From Nonomuraea dietziae (GTDB lineage: Bacteria; Actinomycetota; Actinomycetes; Streptosporangiales; Streptosporangiaceae): DNA of 64,000 nucleotides. Location of the stretch: positions 4,526,001 to 4,590,000 of the forward strand of contig NZ_JACIBV010000001.1 of NCBI RefSeq assembly GCF_014195505.1, read 5' to 3'. A program made the translations under genes and the position numbers. Numbering within the stretch: position 1 is the stretch's first letter; every line of letters starts with the position of its first letter. The notes under the pieces are model-generated. The model saw nothing but the letters and a program-made list of their open reading frames with translations, was not told the DNA's origin and ran no database searches. Shown here piece after piece: positions 59,974 through 64,000 of the stretch.

Positions 59974-60696
59974 ATGAGCGCGGTAATCGTTACCGGCGGC
60001 GCCTCGGGCATCGGCAGGGCGTGCGCGCTCGCGCTGGCGGAGGCCGGCCGCCCGGTGGCGATCTGGGATCTCGACGGCCCCGCGGCAGGGAAGGTCGCCG
60101 ACGAGGCGGCCTCCACGGCCCTCGGGCTTCGGGTCGACGTCACCGACTCCTCCGCCTTCGACCAGGCGATCGCGGCCACCCGCGACGCGCTCGGCCCGAT
60201 CGGCGGGCTCGTCCACGCGGCGGGCGTCGCCCACCCGATGGCCGTGTCCGACCTCACCGAGCAGGCGTGGGACTTCGTGCTCGACGTCAACCTGCGCGCC
60301 CAGGCGCTGCTGACCAAGGCGCTGCTCCCCCGGCTGCGCGAGGTGGAGGCGGCCGCGATCGTCGGGATCTCCTCGATCGAGGGCCTGGTGGGACAGGCGT
60401 TCATCCCCGCCTACTGCGCCTCGAAGGCGGGGCTGCTCGGCCTGACCAGGTCGATGGCGCACGAGCTCGCCCCGATCAGGGTGAACGCGGTCTGCCCCGG
60501 ATACATCGACACTCCCCTGCTCGCCGGGGCGGCAGGGGGGCTCGTCGAGACGTTCAAGGGCAGGGCCCTGACCAACAGGCTCGGCAGGCCGGAGGAGGTG
60601 GCCGCAGCGGTGCGCTTCCTGATGAGCGAGGAGGCCTCCTTCATCACCGGCACCCACCTGGTGGTCGACGGCGGCGCCACCGCCGTCGACCGCTAG
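59974..60696 (+). CDS. Short-chain dehydrogenase/reductase (FabG-like)
   Basis: A 240-residue NAD(P)-dependent SDR: VTGGASGIGRACALALAEAG (residues 6-25), HAAGVAHP, catalytic Ser in GISSIEGL, and Tyr147/Lys151 in AYCASKAGLLG. The C-terminal PGYIDTPLL and TGTHLVVDGGATAVD are typical of 3-oxoacyl-ACP reductase-like enzymes. Unlike the divergent neighbour, its catalytic set is complete. The ATG is preceded by GGAAAGGA. Its stop overlaps the convergent DUF885 gene by four bases. Substrate unknown. Confidence 0.9.
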   Translation: MSAVIVTGGASGIGRACALALAEAGRPVAIWDLDGPAAGKVADEAASTALGLRVDVTDSSAFDQAIAATRDALGPIGGLVHAAGVAHPMAVSDLTEQAWDFVLDVNLRAQALLTKALLPRLREVEAAAIVGISSIEGLVGQAFIPAYCASKAGLLGLTRSMAHELAPIRVNAVCPGYIDTPLLAGAAGGLVETFKGRALTNRLGRPEEVAAAVRFLMSEEASFITGTHLVVDGGATAVDR

Positions 60697-62189
60697 CCCA
60701 GCGCGCGGGAGAGCAGGCCGAGCGGCGGCGAGCCGAGGTCGAGCATCGCCTGGTGGAAGCGGCGCAGGGAGAATCCCGCTCCCCACTGCGAGCGCGCCTC
60801 CTCGCGCAGATCCTGGATGAGCAGCTTGCCCCAGGTGTAACGGCCGTAGGTGGGGTCGAAGGTGGCCCTGCGCGCCTCGGACAGCGCCGCGGGCCCCGCC
60901 AGATGGGTGTCGCTCTCGAAGCGGCGCGCGCCCTCCTCGACCGTCATCTGCCCGGTGTGCACGCCGATCGCGCAGGCCAGCCTGGTGACCCTGATCAGCG
61001 CCTCGAGCCACACGCCGATCTCGAAGCGCGGGTCGTGGGCCTCGAAGCCCTCCTCGACGCACAGCTCCTCGCCGTAGTGGGCCCAGCCCTCGACGAACGA
61101 CATCGACAGCAGCAGCCGCCTGACGTCGGAGCTCACGTGACGCAGCGCGCGGCCGTGGGAGAAGTGCCCGGGAGCCACCTCGTGCACGTTGATGGCGGGC
61201 AGCGTGGTGTCGCTGAAGACCTCGAGCCACTCCTCCTGCTCTGGAGCGGGCCACGAGGAGTCCGGCGGGGTGATGTAGTACCAGGAGGGCCCCTCGGGCT
61301 CGCCGGGCGCGTTCCACGCCATCATCGCCATGGCCCAGCGCCGCGACTCGGGCGCCAGCCCGACCAGGCACTCGCCGTCGTGGTAGGGCACGAGGTCCTT
61401 CTCGCGGGTGAACGCGATGGCCTTCTCCGTGCCGAGCCTGGCCGCCTCGATGACGCCGTCGGCGTCGGGGTGGCGCTTGACCAGCTCGCGGGCCACCTCG
61501 AGCGGCGGCCTGCCCTCCTCACCCAGCTTCGCGCACGCCTGCGCCAGCAGCGAGTGGAGGCGGTCGCGCTCGGCGTCGGCGCGCTCGGCGAGCCTGCCGA
61601 GATCGACGGGCAGCCCCTCCGAGGCGCCCATCAGCCTGGCCAGCGCCTCGCCGCCGAGCGCCGCGTCGGGGTCGCCGACCGCGGCGGCCCGCTCGACGTG
61701 CGCGACCAGCCGCGCGTGGGCCTTCAGCGCGTCGTCGTCGGTGACGCCCGCGGCCAGACCCTTCACCGCGCCGAGCAGCGAGGTGGCTACGGGCGCCGCC
61801 ACGGCGTCGAGCGAGCTGATCGCGTGCTCGACCGCCTCGGGCCACCGGGCCAGGTGCGCCGTCTTGGCCGCCTCGCGCTCGGGCGCGGGCGCGTAGTCGC
61901 GGTCGTAGCAGGCCAGGTCGAGGTTGGACAGGTGGAAGAGCGGGTTGCGCCTGTGCAGCTGGAGTTCGCCGAACACGACCTTCGCCGCGCCCTCGAAGAC
62001 CTCCAGGTGAGCGGCGTCGTAGGGGTCGGCGGGCGCGGGGCCCTCGCCGACCCGCGCGAGAGCCGCGGCCACGCCCTCGGGCGAGAGGTCCTGGACCCTG
62101 CCGTCGTACTCGTGCCTGCCGCCGCTCTCTCTCGCGTCGGCCTGGTTGAGGTCGAGCACGGCCCGCAACCTGGCGTCGAGGTCGGTCAT
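60693..62189 (-). CDS. DUF885-family metallopeptidase-like protein
   Basis: A 498-residue cytosolic-type protein without signal peptide. It carries the zincin-like motif HEVAPGHFSHG (H-E-x4-H arrangement, near residue 341), followed by FVEGWAHYGEELCVEEGF, the usual distal DUF885 element (EGWAHY), and a C-terminal GRYTWGKLLIQDLREEA. DUF885 proteins are thought to be peptidases or hydrolases, but substrates are largely undefined. The start is ATG 62187-62189 behind AAGGAG; a longer frame runs into the insertion-sequence remnant. Confidence 0.85.
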   Translation of the reverse strand: MTDLDARLRAVLDLNQADARESGGRHEYDGRVQDLSPEGVAAALARVGEGPAPADPYDAAHLEVFEGAAKVVFGELQLHRRNPLFHLSNLDLACYDRDYAPAPEREAAKTAHLARWPEAVEHAISSLDAVAAPVATSLLGAVKGLAAGVTDDDALKAHARLVAHVERAAAVGDPDAALGGEALARLMGASEGLPVDLGRLAERADAERDRLHSLLAQACAKLGEEGRPPLEVARELVKRHPDADGVIEAARLGTEKAIAFTREKDLVPYHDGECLVGLAPESRRWAMAMMAWNAPGEPEGPSWYYITPPDSSWPAPEQEEWLEVFSDTTLPAINVHEVAPGHFSHGRALRHVSSDVRRLLLSMSFVEGWAHYGEELCVEEGFEAHDPRFEIGVWLEALIRVTRLACAIGVHTGQMTVEEGARRFESDTHLAGPAALSEARRATFDPTYGRYTWGKLLIQDLREEARSQWGAGFSLRRFHQAMLDLGSPPLGLLSRALG

Positions 62190-62277
62190 CGCAGCTCCTT
62201 GAATGGAGACTCCGGCGCTCAGCCGGATTCTGTAGAACACCTGAGCGATTCAATGCATTGTGCCGTAACATCGAGCC

Positions 62278-62594
62278 GTGCCGCAGCGCGTGAAGCGAGC
62301 GTACAAATACCGGTTCTACCCGACCCGCGACCAGCGCGAGAGCCTTGCCCGGACGTTCGGATGCGTCCGGACCGGCTCTTCCCCTCATCCGCGTCGTGCT
62401 CCGCATGCGGAGCCAGGCGGAACACCCTGCCATTGAACGTCCGGACGTGGCGGTGTGCCTGCGGCGCTCGTCACGATCGGGACGTGAACGCGGCCAAGAA
62501 CATCCTCGCCGCCGGGCTGGCGGAGAGACGAAACGCCTGTGGAGCTGACGTAAGACCCGGAAGACTGTCATCTCCGGCGGGCGGTCGGCTGTGA
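62278..62594 (+). pseudogene. Decayed TnpB (OrfB, IS200/IS605-type) with internal deletion and frameshift
   Basis: Two separate pieces of a TnpB-like protein survive in different frames. From GTG 62278, one frame encodes VKRAYKYRFYPTRDQRESLA and RTFGCVR, the conserved TnpB N-terminus. From about 62361 another frame encodes CSACGARRN, WRCACGARHDRDVNAAKNIL, the zinc ribbon and the last RuvC aspartate (HDRDVNAAKNI), and ends at 62594. Nearly all of the RuvC core (roughly 300 residues) is missing, so no nuclease can be made. The DUF885 and LacI genes flank it. Confidence 0.85.
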
Positions 62595-62663
62595 ACCGGG
62601 AACTCCTTCGGGCGACCGGAGGAATCCTCTCCCCGCAGACATCAGGGAGGGGAGGAGGTCAAG
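62595..62663 (+). mobile_element. Right end of an IS200/IS605-type element
   Basis: Downstream of the TnpB remnant is a GAATCCTCTCCCC...GGGGAGGAGGTCAA sequence. It forms a hairpin (arms 62626-62634 and 62649-62658, one bulge) ending in GTCAA, the usual form of the right terminus that also gives the 3' end of TnpB guide RNAs. I see no clear left end in 62190-62277. Confidence 0.6.
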
Positions 62664-63639
62664 TGGAGTCCCTTTCGATGAGCTGGAGTGTCCAGACGTC
62701 TACGTCGCCGCAGGCCGTGCCGCGAACGAGCCGGTCGATCAGTGTGGCCATCCTGGCAGGCGCCGCCGACAGATCGGGCCTGACCGTGCTCAGCCTCGGC
62801 CGGGTCAGCCGGGCGAGGGGCAGGTCGTCGCAGCCGATCACCGCCACGTCGCCCGGCACGCGCAGCCCCGCGTCGTGGAGAGCGGCCAGCAGCAGCATCG
62901 CGTACTCGTCGTTGTAGGCGAACACGCCCTCGCCGCCCTTGAGGCCCGCCACGAAGGCAGCCGCCTCGGCCTCGTCGAAGGCCAGGTCGACCGCCGTGAC
63001 GGGGACGCCGGCCGATCGCGCTCCACGTAGCCTGGCCAGCCCCATCTCCCTGAGGCCCTCCTCGCGGGGAACCACCGCCACGACCGGGTCGCGGCCCCGC
63101 TCCACCAGATGCCGTACGGCCAGCGCGCCCACCCCCTCGTGGTCGGTGAGCAGCGAAGGGACGTCGTCCATCGGCGCGTGTCCCATGCCGATGATCGCCT
63201 TGACCCCCGCCGCCCTGAGCACCTCGATGCCCGCTCTGGTCAGCCTGCTGGCGTCGGCCACCACGGCGGTGGGCCTGAGCTCGGCCCACGCCTTGGCCGC
63301 CGCGACGCCCTTCGTGCGGCGGGCGCCGTACTGGACCACGGTGTAGCCGCGCCCGCCCAGCTCCTTGTCGAGCTCCTCCAGCAGGCCGGTGGCCAGCGGC
63401 CCCTGCGGGATGTCCGGCACGGCGACCAGCACCACGCCGCTGCTGCCCGTGCGCAGCGTGCGCGCTCCCGCGTGCGGGACGTACCCGAGCCGTTCGGCCG
63501 CGTCGCGGACGCGTGACCTGGTCTCCTCGCTGATCCGGCTGCCCGGCCGGTCGTTGAGCACGTAGGAGACGGTGGCCTGGGAGACGCCCGCCGCTCGGGC
63601 GACGTCCATGCTCGTGGCGGGCCTGTTGCCGCTCATCAC
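62659..63639 (-). CDS. LacI/GalR-family transcriptional regulator
   Basis: About 326 residues. An N-terminal LacI helix-turn-helix (PATSMDVARAAGVSQATVSY, then VLNDRPGSRIS and hinge VRDAAERLGYVPHAGARTLR) precedes a periplasmic-binding-protein-like effector domain ending VWTLQLIERDST. The start is a choice: GTG 63637-63639 or ATG 63634-63636 follow AAGAGGA, while GTG 63670-63672 would add eleven residues. Its stop codon (62659-62661) lies within the insertion-sequence end. A perfect palindrome upstream is its likely operator, giving autoregulation and control of the divergent MFS gene. Confidence 0.92.
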   Translation of the reverse strand: MMSGNRPATSMDVARAAGVSQATVSYVLNDRPGSRISEETRSRVRDAAERLGYVPHAGARTLRTGSSGVVLVAVPDIPQGPLATGLLEELDKELGGRGYTVVQYGARRTKGVAAAKAWAELRPTAVVADASRLTRAGIEVLRAAGVKAIIGMGHAPMDDVPSLLTDHEGVGALAVRHLVERGRDPVVAVVPREEGLREMGLARLRGARSAGVPVTAVDLAFDEAEAAAFVAGLKGGEGVFAYNDEYAMLLLAALHDAGLRVPGDVAVIGCDDLPLARLTRPRLSTVRPDLSAAPARMATLIDRLVRGTACGDVDVWTLQLIERDST

Positions 63640-63689
63640 ATCCAGAACATTCCTCTTGTCAGCTGCGGTCACTCGATGCTATCCAGTGC

Positions 63690-63701
63690 TTATACGTATA
63701 A
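63690..63701. promoter_or_regulatory. LacI-family operator palindrome
   Basis: TTATACGTATAA is a perfect 12-base palindrome with a central CpG, the standard geometry of LacI/GalR operators, in the short gap between the LacI gene and the MFS gene. Its AT-richness stands out in this genome; it may also overlap a promoter -10 element. Confidence 0.75.
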
Positions 63702-63729
63702 CCACCCCCCCATCAAGTCAGGAGTCGCC

Positions 63730-64000
63730 ATGGTCCCCGCCACTGGCGTCCGCCGGGACGGCATGCCGAAGCTGCTCACCGTCCTCGGCGCGAGCAACGC
63801 CGTCATGTACGCGCTCTACATGGGCGTCGGCGGCCTGCTCGTGCAGACTCAGATCGCCGACATCGACCCCGCCAACAAGGTCGCCAACGTGGGCCTGGTC
63901 GCCGGGGTCAGCGCCGTCTTCGCGACGGTCTTCAACCCGATCGGCGGCACGCTCTCCGACCGGACCACCCGCTCACGCTGGGGCAGGCGCAACCCCTGGA
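63730..64000 (+). CDS. MFS/GPH-type transporter (partial, runs off the right edge)
   Basis: Ninety codons are visible from ATG 63730, preceded by AGGAG. Two hydrophobic segments (about 13-38 and 53-72) are followed by the loop FNPIGGTLSDRTTRSRWGRR, the D-R-T..R-W-G-R-R motif between helices 2 and 3 of sugar:cation and related MFS transporters. Divergent from a LacI regulator with a shared operator, it likely takes up a sugar or oligosaccharide whose metabolic genes lie beyond the window. Confidence 0.85.
   Translation, partial: MVPATGVRRDGMPKLLTVLGASNAVMYALYMGVGGLLVQTQIADIDPANKVANVGLVAGVSAVFATVFNPIGGTLSDRTTRSRWGRRNPW

Noticed and set aside
1..64000. CRISPR array, tRNA, rRNA or prophage
   Set aside because: No regularly spaced repeats, no tRNA cloverleaf and no phage structural or integrase genes were found on either strand.

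Overview
The window is 64 kb of very GC-rich DNA with strong third-position G/C bias. It carries several actinobacterial markers: a WhiB regulator, an F420-type (Ddn-like) oxidoreductase, a PerM-like membrane protein between purN and sucCD, PspC sensor proteins and two teichoic-acid polymerase-like proteins. It reads as the chromosome of a filamentous actinomycete, most likely of the Streptosporangiaceae/Nonomuraea kind. That placement is inferred from gene content, not from a marker gene.

Layout. 0-6.5 kb: a truncated cobalt transporter gene (cbtB) behind a cobalamin riboswitch, then a tightly overlapping operon of a large GH38 alpha-mannosidase, an uncharacterised repeat-containing protein and a ROK sugar kinase, preceded by a LacI-type palindrome. 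6.5-13.4 kb: housekeeping genes on the minus strand (purN-purH, PerM-like protein, sucC-sucD). 13.6-17.2 kb: four tandem secreted paralogues of an LppX/LolA-like family. 17.2-30.3 kb: an F420-type reductase, PcrA helicase, PIG-L deacetylase, FetB-like permease, CPBP protease, WhiB, a zinc metallopeptidase lipoprotein, two NarL-type response regulators, a GCS2 ligase, an FAD monooxygenase and a divergent PspC kinase / PspC-LiaF-like pair. 30.3-34.8 kb: a form II (AYRGAGR) CO-dehydrogenase-like operon, small-large-medium subunits plus a membrane-anchored CoxG.

34.9-57.1 kb is the accessory centrepiece, a cell-surface glycopolymer locus. It holds two very large proteins that fuse a family 2 glycosyltransferase to a TagF/TagB-type glycerophosphotransferase, a GT4 enzyme, a sulfotransferase overlapping a CDP-alcohol phosphatidyltransferase, a methyltransferase, a tandem-domain glycosyltransferase, another GT2, a polysaccharide deacetylase, a GT-C-like membrane protein and an acyltransferase. 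Four genes scattered through it (nucleotide-sugar 6-dehydrogenase, Gfo/Idh 3-dehydrogenase, DegT aminotransferase, hexapeptide N-acetyltransferase) correspond to the WbpA-B-E-D route to a UDP-2,3-diacetamido-2,3-dideoxy-glucuronate. The locus therefore looks able to make a teichoic/teichuronic-type wall polymer carrying a diamino uronic acid and possibly sulfate. I infer that product; the sequence does not prove it.

57-64 kb: a 22-bp perfect hairpin terminator, guaA, two divergent short-chain dehydrogenases (one lacking the catalytic tyrosine), a DUF885 peptidase-like protein, a decayed TnpB-type insertion sequence, and a LacI regulator with a perfect palindromic operator in front of an MFS transporter that runs off the window.
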